From UBA4744 sp963723165 (lineage in GTDB: Bacteria > Actinomycetota > Acidimicrobiia > Spongiisociales > UBA4744): a DNA stretch of 46,045 bases. A program made the translations under genes and the position numbers. The stretch covers positions 1-46,045 of the forward strand of contig CAVRPP010000001.1 of the NCBI GenBank assembly GCA_963723165.1, written 5' to 3'. How positions within the stretch are numbered: position 1 is the first letter of the stretch; each line of letters opens with the position of its first letter. The notes beneath the pieces were generated by a model. The model did not search any database. It had not been told where the DNA came from and saw only the letters and a list, made by a program, of their open reading frames with translations. Shown here in pieces: positions 27,468-38,382 of the stretch.

Positions 27468-28308
27468 CGGGACCCCACGACCTCTCGACCGTAGAGACGG
27501 ACGAGATCGCAGGCTGCCTCGACATCATGGACCCGAATGACATCGGCGCCGTACTCCAGCGCCAGCGTCGTGTAGGCCATCACGCGGGAAACTCTTGTTT
27601 GCGGGGAACCGGGATCAATACAGGATGCCCCAGTTTCCTCAGCTCGCCCAGCGTCCGGATTACCTCCATCTGTTGCAGGGTATAGCGGCGGTAATCGCTT
27701 CGGTAGTTGATCGAGAGCCCCGGATCGAGCAACACATCCGATATTCCCTCGGCCGACAACGCGGCCAGACGGTCGCGGAGCCGCGTTGCCATCATCGACG
27801 CCTTGTCATCGGTGAATTCCATGGCGTCGACCTGGAGCGGGTTGTCGCCTTCGATGTACATGACGACGGCCGGGAGAGCGGCTTCGCGAACCACCGCAAC
27901 CATGGCGGCATCCTGCAACCCGCCCGTGTCGTTGATGATGGCCGCCCCGGCCCCAGAGGCTGCGGCTGCCACCTCCGGCTTCCACGTATCGACGGCAACC
28001 ACGAACTCATCGTCGACGAGCACTTCCAGGGTGGGCAGCAATCGAGCGAGCTCCTCCTCTGCCGCCAACTCGACGTTCTCGAAATGTGAGGACTGGGCAC
28101 CGAGGTCGATGATCGAAGCTCCGAATCCCCGGTAGTCGCGTGCCATCCGCAACGCCTCTGCGGGCGACTCCGCAACAGTATGTCTATTCCGGGACTCAGG
28201 CGATACGTTGATGACGCCCATGACGTAGGTCATGTCACCGGAAAACTCGAACCGTTGGCCGCCTGCTTCAAACCCTGGCACTGGTTGCATACGAATGATT
28301 TCTCGCAA
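27464..28308 (-). pseudogene. Dihydropteroate-synthase-like gene with a single-base frameshift
   Basis: The first frame (242 codons, 28308 to TGA at 27580-27582) has the pterin-binding TIM-barrel landmarks YVMGVINVSP, INDTGG and DPGLS. The C-terminal part continues in another frame after RKQEFP as VMAYTTLALEYGADVIRVHD and ends at 27464, in GTGA overlap with holA. One extra C after TTTCCC would restore a 281-residue protein of normal length. The active-site blocks are unusual: the family's DSFSDGG and GGESTRPGA are replaced by ESRNRHT and GAQSSHFE. It may therefore be a pterin-binding paralogue rather than the folate enzyme. A sequencing error is the simplest explanation of the shift. Confidence 0.8.
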
Positions 28309-28338
28309 CTGGTCGATCGCGGCAGCGTAGCGCGTCCT

Positions 28339-30501
28339 TCACGGGCCCATTGGGATGACCACGTCGCCGTCGCGATCCGTTCGGAGGACCTCGGCACCGG
28401 CTGCTTGCAGAGCGTCCACAACATCGGGCGACGGATGCCCAAAGCTGTTGGGGCCGACGCTGATGACGGCGGTCTTCGCCTCAACGGCCTGCAGCCAGGC
28501 GAGGTCCGATGTGGCTGCCCCCTGATGAGGGACTTTCAACACCCCGGCGCGAACGACCCCGAGTTCGCGCTGGGCGATGACTTCTATGTCACCAGGCAGC
28601 AAGATCGACGCCCCGTTGACGTTCGCAAGGATCACCAGAGATTGATCGTTGGCAGACCCGTATCGCCGGGGCGGGCCGAGCACATCGAGATGAACACTGC
28701 CGATGTCCGCCTCCCATCCCCGCTCCGGCATCGCTACCGGCACCCCCCGCCGGGCGGCGATTTCCATCAACTCGTTGAACACTGGTCCCCCGTCACCAAA
28801 GCCTGGATGCCAGAGCATCCCTACCGGCACATTTTCGAGGGCTGCGACCATCCCCGAGACATGGTCGGCGTGCGGGTGCGACAACACTGCCAGGTCGATG
28901 CGATCCACCCCAAAGCTGCGGAGCTTCCTCAAGAGAAGTACGGGATCGGGACCGCCATCGACCAACACCGTCTCACCGGTTGCGCCGCGAACGAGGATTG
29001 CGTCGCCCTGGCCAACATCGAGGACTACCAAGGCTGCTCCGCGAGTCTGGGCTGGGGGAACGAATACGATGATCGCCACCAGCCAAGCTCCGGCCAGTGC
29101 TGCAATCGGCCGCAACGGACGCCACAGGGTCGCCCCCAGCGCAATTGCCGCCGGCACCATCGTGGACGGCTTCAGTTGGGGCCAGGGTGCGACGACCCGG
29201 GCAATGGTCAACACGAGGTCGGCGGCACCTACCGCAAGATCGGTGAGCGGCTTCATGCCCACCAATACCCCGAGCCCCCCGGATACCGTCGAGGCCAGCA
29301 CGAGCGGAGCTGCCACGAGGTTGGCCAGAGGCGCACCCAAGGGCACAGCCCCGAAGTGGGCCAGCAGCAGCGGCGCCACTGCGATCTGGGCACTCAGGGT
29401 CACCCCAAGTGAGGCGGCTACCCACCGGGCCCTTGCGAATTCGACCATCCCGGCCCCGGCAATCACACCGGCGGTGGCCGCAACAGAAAGCTGAAACCCG
29501 ACATCTGCACCGAGTTCCCCGGCCACCAGCAGTACTCCCCCGACTGCCCCGCCGAGGGCCGACCACGGTGAGAGAGCAATCCCGACCGTCCGCCCGACCA
29601 GGACCAGCCCGGCCATTGCTGCAGCCCGCAACACCGACGGCTCCCAGCGGGTTATGACTACGAACAGCGCCAGTCCGGCCAACCCGACGAAGGCGCGTCG
29701 CCGCGGCCCCATCGCCAGAGGACCCGTTACGACCCACCACAGTGCAAGGAATACCGCCACGTTGCTACCTGATACGGCAACGAAGTGGGATAGTCCGGCC
29801 GAACGCAGCTGCTCGCCCTCCAACGGTGGCAGCTTCCGAACGTCACCGATCAAAAACCCGGCGACCAGCGCCGCAGCCGGGCTTTCCCCGTAGGGACTCA
29901 ATCCGACCGCAACCCTGTCACGAACTCGGTTGCCAACTTGAAACAGAGGGTCACCGGCCTGCCCCAGAACGACCACATCCCGGGCGGTGATCCTGCCTGC
30001 ATACGCTTCGCCTCTGGCATACCCGGGGGACGGTCGCGCCGTTCCATCGACTTGCACGACTTCGTGCGCGGCTACGTCGACCGCCTCACGGAGCCCGATG
30101 AGGAGAGGTGGTCCCTGCCACGCAAGCCACCCACCATCCTTTGCGATATGAGTGGGTTGCATCAGAAACCAGTCACCGTTGCGACCGGGCCGCACATCAT
30201 CGAGCGCCCGGCCGGCCACCCGAACCGGGCCATCCAACACCGGCGAACCCAGCGTGGTGCGCTCGTCGGCAACAGCCAGCGTTCCCGACACCGCTCCTCC
30301 GGCCAGGCAAGCGGCCAGCACGAGAATTCCTCCGCGTCGGCGCAGACCGACGGCGAAGACTCCGACCACAACAGCAAGTGCCACCGCCATCCATCCGGCG
30401 GTCCGCCCCAGGCCGGCCCCGGCCCAGACAGTGCCTCCGGCGGTCAGGGCGAACAACTCTGGACCGGAGGGCAAACGCAGACGCCCGGCCTGCAGCTTCA
30501 T
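28339..30501 (-). CDS. comEC: ComEC/Rec2 DNA-uptake channel
   Basis: A 720-residue membrane protein for import of single-stranded DNA. The N-terminal DUF4131 region and the competence domain with about ten helices (SHFVAVSGSNVAVFLALWW) precede a C-terminal metallo-beta-lactamase domain with DVGQGDAILV, VDGGPD and the metal motif SHPHADHVSG. It overlaps comEA by 4 bases, forming a competence operon. Confidence 0.93.
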   Translation of the reverse strand: MKLQAGRLRLPSGPELFALTAGGTVWAGAGLGRTAGWMAVALAVVVGVFAVGLRRRGGILVLAACLAGGAVSGTLAVADERTTLGSPVLDGPVRVAGRALDDVRPGRNGDWFLMQPTHIAKDGGWLAWQGPPLLIGLREAVDVAAHEVVQVDGTARPSPGYARGEAYAGRITARDVVVLGQAGDPLFQVGNRVRDRVAVGLSPYGESPAAALVAGFLIGDVRKLPPLEGEQLRSAGLSHFVAVSGSNVAVFLALWWVVTGPLAMGPRRRAFVGLAGLALFVVITRWEPSVLRAAAMAGLVLVGRTVGIALSPWSALGGAVGGVLLVAGELGADVGFQLSVAATAGVIAGAGMVEFARARWVAASLGVTLSAQIAVAPLLLAHFGAVPLGAPLANLVAAPLVLASTVSGGLGVLVGMKPLTDLAVGAADLVLTIARVVAPWPQLKPSTMVPAAIALGATLWRPLRPIAALAGAWLVAIIVFVPPAQTRGAALVVLDVGQGDAILVRGATGETVLVDGGPDPVLLLRKLRSFGVDRIDLAVLSHPHADHVSGMVAALENVPVGMLWHPGFGDGGPVFNELMEIAARRGVPVAMPERGWEADIGSVHLDVLGPPRRYGSANDQSLVILANVNGASILLPGDIEVIAQRELGVVRAGVLKVPHQGAATSDLAWLQAVEAKTAVISVGPNSFGHPSPDVVDALQAAGAEVLRTDRDGDVVIPMGP

Positions 30502-31100
30502 CTGACTACCAGCGCCTCCCGCAAGGCGGCGAGTTTGCCTTCTCCGATACCCGGCACATCGAGCAGATCCTCCACGGTTGCGAAAGGCCCGTGCTCCTCA
30601 CGGTATTGATAAATCCGTTGCGCCAGCACCGGTCCGACCCCGGGCAACGCCTCAAGATCAGCAGCCGAGCCGTGGTTGACATCGACCAGGCCCGGATCCG
30701 CGGTGCCCGTCGGCCCTGCAACCGCTTCTCCCCTCGACGGGACTACGACCTGATCCCCGTCATTGATGGTGGCGGCCAGATTCACCTTAGAAAGCTCGGC
30801 CGTCGCGACGGCGCCTCCCGCCGCGGCCACCGCATGGGCAACCCGGTCTCCGGCTCGCAGATGGACCAACCCCGGATACCGAACGGCTCCGGCGACGTGG
30901 ACGGTGATCGACTCGTCTGCCACCTCCGGGCCGATCACCTCCTGACCGGCAATCTCCACCGGAACCGGTTCGGGTGTCGGGGCTCCCAGCCACAGACCGG
31001 CCAGCAACGCCATGCCCAGGACCGCAAGCGCGGACAGCATATGGACTCTTTGCACACCAACCTCGAGAGAGGACTCAAGAGTCCTTGTATCAGTTGGCAC
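30498..31100 (-). CDS. comEA: ComEA-like DNA-binding protein
   Basis: A 200-residue protein. A membrane anchor (about residues 17-37) is followed by an SLBB domain (VHVAGAVRYPGLVHLRAGD) and a C-terminal tandem helix-hairpin-helix (LEALPGVGPVLAQRIYQYRE and DVPGIGEGKLAALR). It binds incoming DNA at the cell surface and hands it to ComEC, with which it overlaps. Confidence 0.93.
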   Translation of the reverse strand: MPTDTRTLESSLEVGVQRVHMLSALAVLGMALLAGLWLGAPTPEPVPVEIAGQEVIGPEVADESITVHVAGAVRYPGLVHLRAGDRVAHAVAAAGGAVATAELSKVNLAATINDGDQVVVPSRGEAVAGPTGTADPGLVDVNHGSAADLEALPGVGPVLAQRIYQYREEHGPFATVEDLLDVPGIGEGKLAALREALVVR

Positions 31101-31145
31101 CGGCCGGTTGAAGTAGGTTGCGGTCTACAACCGCCTGGAGGACTC

Positions 31146-31949
31146 ATGGACCGATACCGCATCGAACCGGGAACATCCGTCGATCTTGCTCGCTGGGATC
31201 CGGCCGATCGAAGCGCCTTCGAGGGCGACAAGGGCGACGCCCGCTTCGAATTGAAAGAACTGAACGGTCGGCTGGAGGAACTGCAGGAGCTGTTGTACGC
31301 AGAAGCAAAGCACAAGATCCTGATCGTGCTGCAGGCCATGGACTCGGGGGGGAAGGACGGGACCATTCGCCATGTATTCGACGGCACCAACCCGCAAGGG
31401 GTGAAGGTTGCGAGTTTCAAGAAGCCGACAGATACAGAGCTGGCCCACGATTACCTGTGGCGCGTCCACCGGCACACACCGGGGTCAGGAGAAATAGCGA
31501 TCTTCAACCGCAGCCACTACGAGGACGTGCTCGTAGTCCGGGTACACAATCTGGTACCTGAAGAGGTCTGGGACCGGCGGTACGACCACATCAACGCGTT
31601 CGAACAGATGCTGGCCGACGAAGGCACCACGATCATCAAGCTCTACCTCCACATCTCCAAAGGGGAGCAGAAGGAGCGGCTCCAGGCTCGACTCGACGAG
31701 CCTCACAAGCAGTGGAAGTTCGCCAAAGGCGATCTGGCCGAGCGAGCACGCTGGGACGACTACACAGCGGCCTTCGAGGCGGTACTGTCACGGACGAGTA
31801 CGACCTCGGCTCCCTGGTATGTGATCCCGGCCGATCGAAAGTGGTATCGAAATCTGGTGGTTTCGAGGATCCTGGTCGACACCCTCGAGAAACTGGAGAT
31901 GAGCTACCCGGAGCCCGAAGAAGACCTCGAAGGGATTGTGATCGAGTAG
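31146..31949 (+). CDS. Polyphosphate kinase 2 family protein
   Basis: A 267-residue PPK2-type phosphotransferase that uses polyphosphate to phosphorylate nucleotides. Walker A is MDSGGKDGTIRH, the block IFNRSHYEDVLVVRVH is family-typical, and WKFAKGDLAERARWDDY carries the lid region. The start ATG at 31146 has GGAGG just upstream. Substrate class (AMP or ADP) cannot be fixed by eye. It ends next to the first RiPP repeat unit. Confidence 0.92.
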   Translation: MDRYRIEPGTSVDLARWDPADRSAFEGDKGDARFELKELNGRLEELQELLYAEAKHKILIVLQAMDSGGKDGTIRHVFDGTNPQGVKVASFKKPTDTELAHDYLWRVHRHTPGSGEIAIFNRSHYEDVLVVRVHNLVPEEVWDRRYDHINAFEQMLADEGTTIIKLYLHISKGEQKERLQARLDEPHKQWKFAKGDLAERARWDDYTAAFEAVLSRTSTTSAPWYVIPADRKWYRNLVVSRILVDTLEKLEMSYPEPEEDLEGIVIE

Positions 31950-32043
31950 GCCTCCAGTCGGGTCTCAACCGGCAACGCCACTCGACTCACAAAACAGCAG
32001 CCCGAACATCCATATCGAATTGGATGCTCGGACCGCTCTCGAG

Positions 32044-32088
32044 CCCGGTGATCCGGGCGGATTGGATTGCCTAAGACCGGGTTGGTCT
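32044..32088 (-). terminator. Two small hairpins after precursor 1
   Basis: Directly after the stop codon lies AGACC-N5-GGTCT (32074-32088), then CCCGG-N4-CCGGG (32044-32057). Both stems are kept in copy 2 with different loops (32631-32645 and 32601-32614), so the structures look selected. They may end the short precursor transcript. Confidence 0.5.
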
Positions 32089-32089
32089 C

Positions 32090-32224
32090 CTAGATTTGCT
32101 CTTTGATGCAGACGTCGCCGGAGAAGCCGGGAAAACCGTCATCTCCACTATCAATCCCACCTGTGGAGTAGGTGTGATTGGCGATGTCGCCCAAGTCGCG
32201 AACTGCTGGTTTCTCGTACGTCAC
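32090..32224 (-). CDS. Lasso-type RiPP precursor peptide 1
   Basis: A 44-residue peptide starting at GTG 32224 with GGGAGGTG just upstream. The leader fits the lasso motif YxxP-x-[LV]-x3-G-x5-T exactly (Y3, P6, V8, G12, T18). By the T(-2) rule the core starts at S20: STGGIDSGDDGFPGFSG, then DVCIKEQI. D9 of the core (also D6, D10) could be a ring acceptor. The core is Gly/Asp-rich and shares F-P-G-x-S-G with precursor 2. A longer upstream frame (to 32278) is not preserved in copy 2, so this start is preferred. No product is known. Confidence 0.8.
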   Translation of the reverse strand: MTYEKPAVRDLGDIANHTYSTGGIDSGDDGFPGFSGDVCIKEQI

Positions 32225-32281
32225 AGCACCTCCCAATGCGTTAGCCCCAGAAGCCGTCCGGAAGAACAGCTTCACCAATGA

Positions 32282-32311
32282 AACTTATCACTCGACCACT
32301 CAGCGTGTCAA
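32282..32311 (-). promoter_or_regulatory. Promoter of precursor 1
   Basis: TTGACA (32306-32311), 18-base spacer, TAAGTT (32282-32287), about 58 bases upstream of the start codon. The spacer contains GAGTG, as in all four precursor promoters. Confidence 0.75.
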
Positions 32312-32395
32312 CGTTCAACGGTGGGTCGAGCGAATCAAATTCTGCGAACGACGACTCCCTGTGTTGCGCCGCTCCCCCGCACCCAACAACACACT

Positions 32396-32459
32396 GCAAC
32401 GCACGGAATCGAAAAGAATGCGTCGCCCCGTTCTGTCGCATTGCGCATTCGGGCGTTGC
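32396..32459. repeat. Nested palindrome between the two precursor units
   Basis: The outer arms GCAACGC / GCGTTGC and inner arms GAATGCG / CGCATTC are perfect 7-bp inverted repeats, nested, with asymmetric spacing (13 bases left, 2 right). The element sits in the spacer between the duplicated units. Its layout recalls integron attC sites, but no core sites of the right kind are clear; a structured RNA or REP-type element is equally possible. Confidence 0.45.
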
Positions 32460-32647
32460 CCGGAAACCGAACAAAGCCTCGAAGCGATCGCGATCGGATA
32501 GGACCCCGATCGAGTCTCGACCGGCAACGCCGGCGCCTCAACAAAACAGCAGCCCGAACACCCATGTCAAGCTTTTCATGAATGCTCGGACCGCTCTCGA
32601 CCCGGTGTTCCGGGGATATTCTGTTTCCAAAGACCGAGTCGGTCTCC

Positions 32648-32773
32648 CTAGGCGCTCTTGTAGACGCCGGAGCCGCCGGGAAAACCGTGGTCTCCGTCGT
32701 CATCGCCGCCGTTGATATAGGTATGTTTGGCGATATCGCCCAAGTCGCGGACTGCTGGTTTCTCGTACGTCAC
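32648..32773 (-). CDS. Lasso-type RiPP precursor peptide 2
   Basis: A 41-residue peptide from GTG 32773 to TAG 32648-32650. The leader is almost identical to precursor 1 (MTYEKPAVRDLGDIAKHTY). The predicted core is INGGDDDGDHGFPGGSG, then VYKSA, with acidic residues at 5, 6, 7 and 9. Position 9 is Asp in both copies and would give a nine-residue ring; Ile as residue 1 is uncommon for lasso peptides. It is too short for routine gene calling. It lies just downstream of the asparagine-synthetase-like gene but has its own promoter. Confidence 0.78.
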   Translation of the reverse strand: MTYEKPAVRDLGDIAKHTYINGGDDDGDHGFPGGSGVYKSA

Positions 32774-32831
32774 GGCACCTCCCAATGCGCTGGCCCCAAA
32801 AAGCCGTTCGGAAGAACAGCTTCACCAGTGA

Positions 32832-32861
32832 AACCTATCACTCGACCACTCTACGTGTCAA
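32832..32861 (-). promoter_or_regulatory. Promoter of precursor 2
   Basis: TTGACA (32856-32861), 18-base spacer, TAGGTT (32832-32837), placed as in copy 1. Confidence 0.75.
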
Positions 32862-32954
32862 CGATCAACGGGTGGGTCGACCGAGTCGATCCTCTGCGCT
32901 CAACAACGAACTGGTGAGCGGTTGATTCGGAGAATCCTCCGCGCAGCCGGGAGC

Positions 32955-34100
32955 TCACTCGTCCTCATGCAGGTGCAGCCAGGCAGTCTGCATGAGGAGA
33001 GCCGAGTTGAAGCTCATCGACTCGCTCTTCCACTGACGCTTGAGCGCTTCCGGGTCTACGAGTTGGGTATCCACACCTTCACCCTGCCACTCCCGGGCGA
33101 ACGTCTCGCTCGGTTCTCCACGGAAAGCAGGCCCAAAGAGCGCTTTGTCCGGGCGAGCCAATAGCGCGTCGGGAAGCAGGCCGCGGAAGAGTCCCCGCAT
33201 GACATCGGTACGGTCGCCGATCCCACGGGCCCGGCCGGTTTCACGCAGGGCGGCCAATACTCCCGCCTCGATGAGGGGTTGAACGAGAAGGGCGCCAACA
33301 TCGCCGGTCAGCGCAGTCATACTCCGGGAAGCGAGGCCGACCGACCGCAGTTGCGAGTACCGCTCAATCCACTGGTCCCACCGGCGGGGTTCCTCAGCCT
33401 GCGCCCTGGCTACCTTTCGGCGGAAGTCTTCCTGGGCGCCTGGGAGGAGCCAGGGCACTCGCCCGAGTCGTCGTCTGAACACGGCCTGCCGCGTCCACTT
33501 CGGAGCGACCGCAAGCCCCAGCCGGAGAGCGTCCCTCATGATCGGGGTCCGGCGCCCGGCCAGAACCTCGTTCACGCCCAACCACCGTCCTCCGCCGAAG
33601 ACCGAATCCCCATGCATGCCCGTCATGAGCGAACCGCCCGCCGCGTGATGAATGAGGGCCTGGTGCACGTAGACATTGAGCGGCCATAACACCCCGTGCT
33701 TTCTCAATACCCCGGCCGCCAATGGGCCGACGAAGTCAAGTTCGTCGGTTATGTCTCGGTGAACCCATTCGCTCAAGCCGAGATGGCGTACGACCAATTC
33801 CTGCCATGAAGACTCTTCCGCTGCCTGGATTCCTTTGAACTTGATTGTGGCGGGTACCGGCAGTGGCAAACCCTCTCGACGGGCCACCCGGGCCGCCACC
33901 GCCAGCACCAGAGAGGAGTCCCTTCCCCCCGAGAAGGTTACGACGCAGGGTGGCCGGGCCACGGCCGGAAGGACAGCGGCCTCCATAGCCGCCAGCGGCG
34001 TCATGCTCGTGGGTATGGCAGGGAGTTGCCTGGGATTGGAATCGGGACCGACGATGACGGATGTGGCCATTTCGAGTGGCCTCAGGTCTAGGGTCGCCAC
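32955..34100 (-). CDS. Asparagine-synthetase-like ATP enzyme, lasso C-type without amidotransferase domain
   Basis: A 381-residue protein of the asparagine synthase C-terminal family. The ATP-pyrophosphatase loop is SGGRDSS (57-63), and a second motif is TGMHGDSVFGGG (about 155-166). The N-terminal glutamine amidotransferase-like domain found in asparagine synthetase B and usual in lasso cyclases (about 550-600 residues) is missing; only about 50 unrelated residues precede the ATP loop. In lasso clusters this enzyme adenylates the Asp/Glu side chain before ring closure. Position next to precursors 1 and 2 with lasso leaders supports that role, but the substrate is inferred. The start is GTG at 34100; an ATG ten codons in is possible. 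Confidence 0.82.
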   Translation of the reverse strand: MATLDLRPLEMATSVIVGPDSNPRQLPAIPTSMTPLAAMEAAVLPAVARPPCVVTFSGGRDSSLVLAVAARVARREGLPLPVPATIKFKGIQAAEESSWQELVVRHLGLSEWVHRDITDELDFVGPLAAGVLRKHGVLWPLNVYVHQALIHHAAGGSLMTGMHGDSVFGGGRWLGVNEVLAGRRTPIMRDALRLGLAVAPKWTRQAVFRRRLGRVPWLLPGAQEDFRRKVARAQAEEPRRWDQWIERYSQLRSVGLASRSMTALTGDVGALLVQPLIEAGVLAALRETGRARGIGDRTDVMRGLFRGLLPDALLARPDKALFGPAFRGEPSETFAREWQGEGVDTQLVDPEALKRQWKSESMSFNSALLMQTAWLHLHEDE

Positions 34101-34233
34101 GTCATATCCTCGGTGATCCGAGAGACCGGGTTGGGTTTCGTGACCTTCTGTTCATACAGTTGGTGAGGCTAGACCCAGCATGTCCGGGTGGGAAGGATGG
34201 CAGGGCTCCAGATTGTATCGATCCGGAGTTTCG

Positions 34234-35046
34234 TCACGCCTCCTGTGACATTCCGGCCGTTTTCCGCTGGCGGATCCAAAGGATGGCGCCCGCAACAATG
34301 ACGACCAAGGCCGCAAAGAGTTGATTGGCCCGCATGCCGGCAACGATGGTGGCGTTGTCGGTACGAATGAACTCGAGGGTGAATCGGGCGACTCCGTATG
34401 TGATGAGGTAGACCAGGAAGAGGTTGCCCCGCCGCAGATCGAATCGTTTCTCGACCCACAGGACCAGCGGGATGACGATGGCCAGGTTCCACAGACTCTC
34501 GTAGAGGAATACCGGGTGGAAGGTGGCGGAATCGATGTATTCCGACGGACGGAAGCGTTCGGCGATCTCGACTGCCCAGGGCAGATCGGACGGGGTGCCG
34601 AACAACTCCTGATTGAAGTAATTGCCCCACCTGCCGATGCCCTGGGCAAGGGGGATGCCGATGGCGGCGGCATCGAGGATCACGGGCACGTCACCGTTGG
34701 CCCGGCGGAACAACCAGACGCCGACGATCACTCCGCCGGTGAGCCCACCGTAAAGGGCGAGGCCTCCCTCCCATATAGCGAACAGATGCCAGAACCCTCG
34801 ATCTGCGATCTGGCTGAAGCGTGGCACAACATAGGCGATTCGGGCCCCCAGGACGCCGGCGACCACCGCCCATACGAGGAGTTTCTCCGCAACGGCGGTA
34901 TCGCCACCCATCCGTCCGTAGCGGCGGGTCGTCACAATGATTGCGGCGACGACCCCGAGACCGATCATCAAACCGTAGAAGCGAAGGTCGAAAGGACCGA
35001 TCTCGATGCCGTTGCTTGCGGGTGATGGGATCGATGCCATGAACAT
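34234..35046 (-). CDS. lgt: Prolipoprotein diacylglyceryl transferase
   Basis: A 270-residue integral membrane enzyme that attaches diacylglycerol to lipobox Cys. The Lgt signature GRWGNYFNQELFG and the early FDLRFYGLMIGLG are present, with seven predicted helices. It serves lipoproteins such as those encoded at 6086 and in the right-hand region. It sits in the middle of the dispersed RiPP locus but is a housekeeping gene. Confidence 0.95.
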   Translation of the reverse strand: MFMASIPSPASNGIEIGPFDLRFYGLMIGLGVVAAIIVTTRRYGRMGGDTAVAEKLLVWAVVAGVLGARIAYVVPRFSQIADRGFWHLFAIWEGGLALYGGLTGGVIVGVWLFRRANGDVPVILDAAAIGIPLAQGIGRWGNYFNQELFGTPSDLPWAVEIAERFRPSEYIDSATFHPVFLYESLWNLAIVIPLVLWVEKRFDLRRGNLFLVYLITYGVARFTLEFIRTDNATIVAGMRANQLFAALVVIVAGAILWIRQRKTAGMSQEA

Positions 35047-35094
35047 TGCCCGGCAACGCTAATCGAGACGGAGATTAGTACGGGCGGAATCGGC

Positions 35095-35501
35095 TCAAAC
35101 GGGTCCGATGGGCCCCTGCAATTCGGCGGCCAGTTCCCGGGCCTCGATCTCGATCGGGATGGCCCGGTAGGCGTCAAGGTGGGACAGACCGGCCAACCGG
35201 CCCCGGAGATATCCGGCTACGTAGCGCCACAGGAACTGGAAAAGGCCGAGCTGTGACCATTGGTAAACGTGCACCAATTCGTGGACGATGAGCCGACCGA
35301 GATCCACCGGGTCGCGAACAAGCGAATCTGGCTTGACGTAGATCCTCGTTCCCAATGTCATAGCTGCAACAGTGCTGCCCCACAGCCGCGTCAACCAGCC
35401 CGGCGCCGGGCGGATATCAACCCCATCGAGGTTCAGCCCACCAAGTGCAGAAGAAACCTCCTGGGCGGAGATCCCGGAGGCAGCGAGCAAAGGCCCCGGC
35501 T

Positions 35502-35505
<4 letters not shown>
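35095..35505 (-). CDS. Small HExxH putative zinc metallopeptidase
   Basis: A 136-residue protein starting at GTG 35505 in GTGA overlap with the leuS stop. It has HELVHVYQW (HExxH at about residues 73-77) and a downstream Glu in IPIEIEAREL that could be the third zinc ligand, as in gluzincins. One short hydrophobic stretch separates them. Related small actinobacterial proteins are uncharacterised. Because the RiPP genes around it lack a visible leader peptidase, it is a weak candidate for that job; coupling to leuS argues for a separate role. Confidence 0.75.
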
Positions 35506-38270
<2,765 letters not shown>

Positions 38271-38382
38271 TGCGTGCCTCCTGGAACGCCGCAGAGTACC
38301 AGCGGCGAAGGGGCGTTCGGTGGGTCATTACCGGCGCAGGCCGGCTGTAGAGTGTTGGCCGGCACCGGCGAAGGGACTCAGA

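Larger units (their letters stand above)
31961..32331 (-). repeat. Tandem duplicated RiPP precursor unit, copy 1
   Basis: A 371-base segment holding precursor gene 1 with its promoter and downstream hairpins is repeated at 32512-32882. Shared blocks include TCAACCGGCAACGCC / TCGACCGGCAACGCC, AAAACAGCAGCCCGAACA, GCTCGGACCGCTCTCGA and the promoter. The divergence suggests an old duplication. The 423-base gap between precursors 1 and 2 holds the rest of this unit, a nested palindrome and the tail of copy 2, with no other gene seen. Confidence 0.85.
32512..32882 (-). repeat. Tandem duplicated RiPP precursor unit, copy 2
   Basis: Second copy of the 371-base unit, with precursor gene 2, its promoter (32832-32861) and the two conserved downstream hairpins. 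A one-base insertion relative to copy 1 lies in the 5' leader (CTTTTTGGGG against CTTCTGGGG) and would break any longer upstream reading frame. This fixes the precursor start at the GTG after GGGAGGTG. Confidence 0.85.

Noticed and set aside
32225..32278. N-terminal extension of precursor 1 (MVKLFFRTASG...)
   Set aside because: The paralogous unit has a one-base indel in this stretch, so it is untranslated leader.
32332..32511. Integron cassette site
   Set aside because: Only the nested palindrome layout fits; core sites and an integron integrase are not seen, so it is kept as a low-confidence repeat only.
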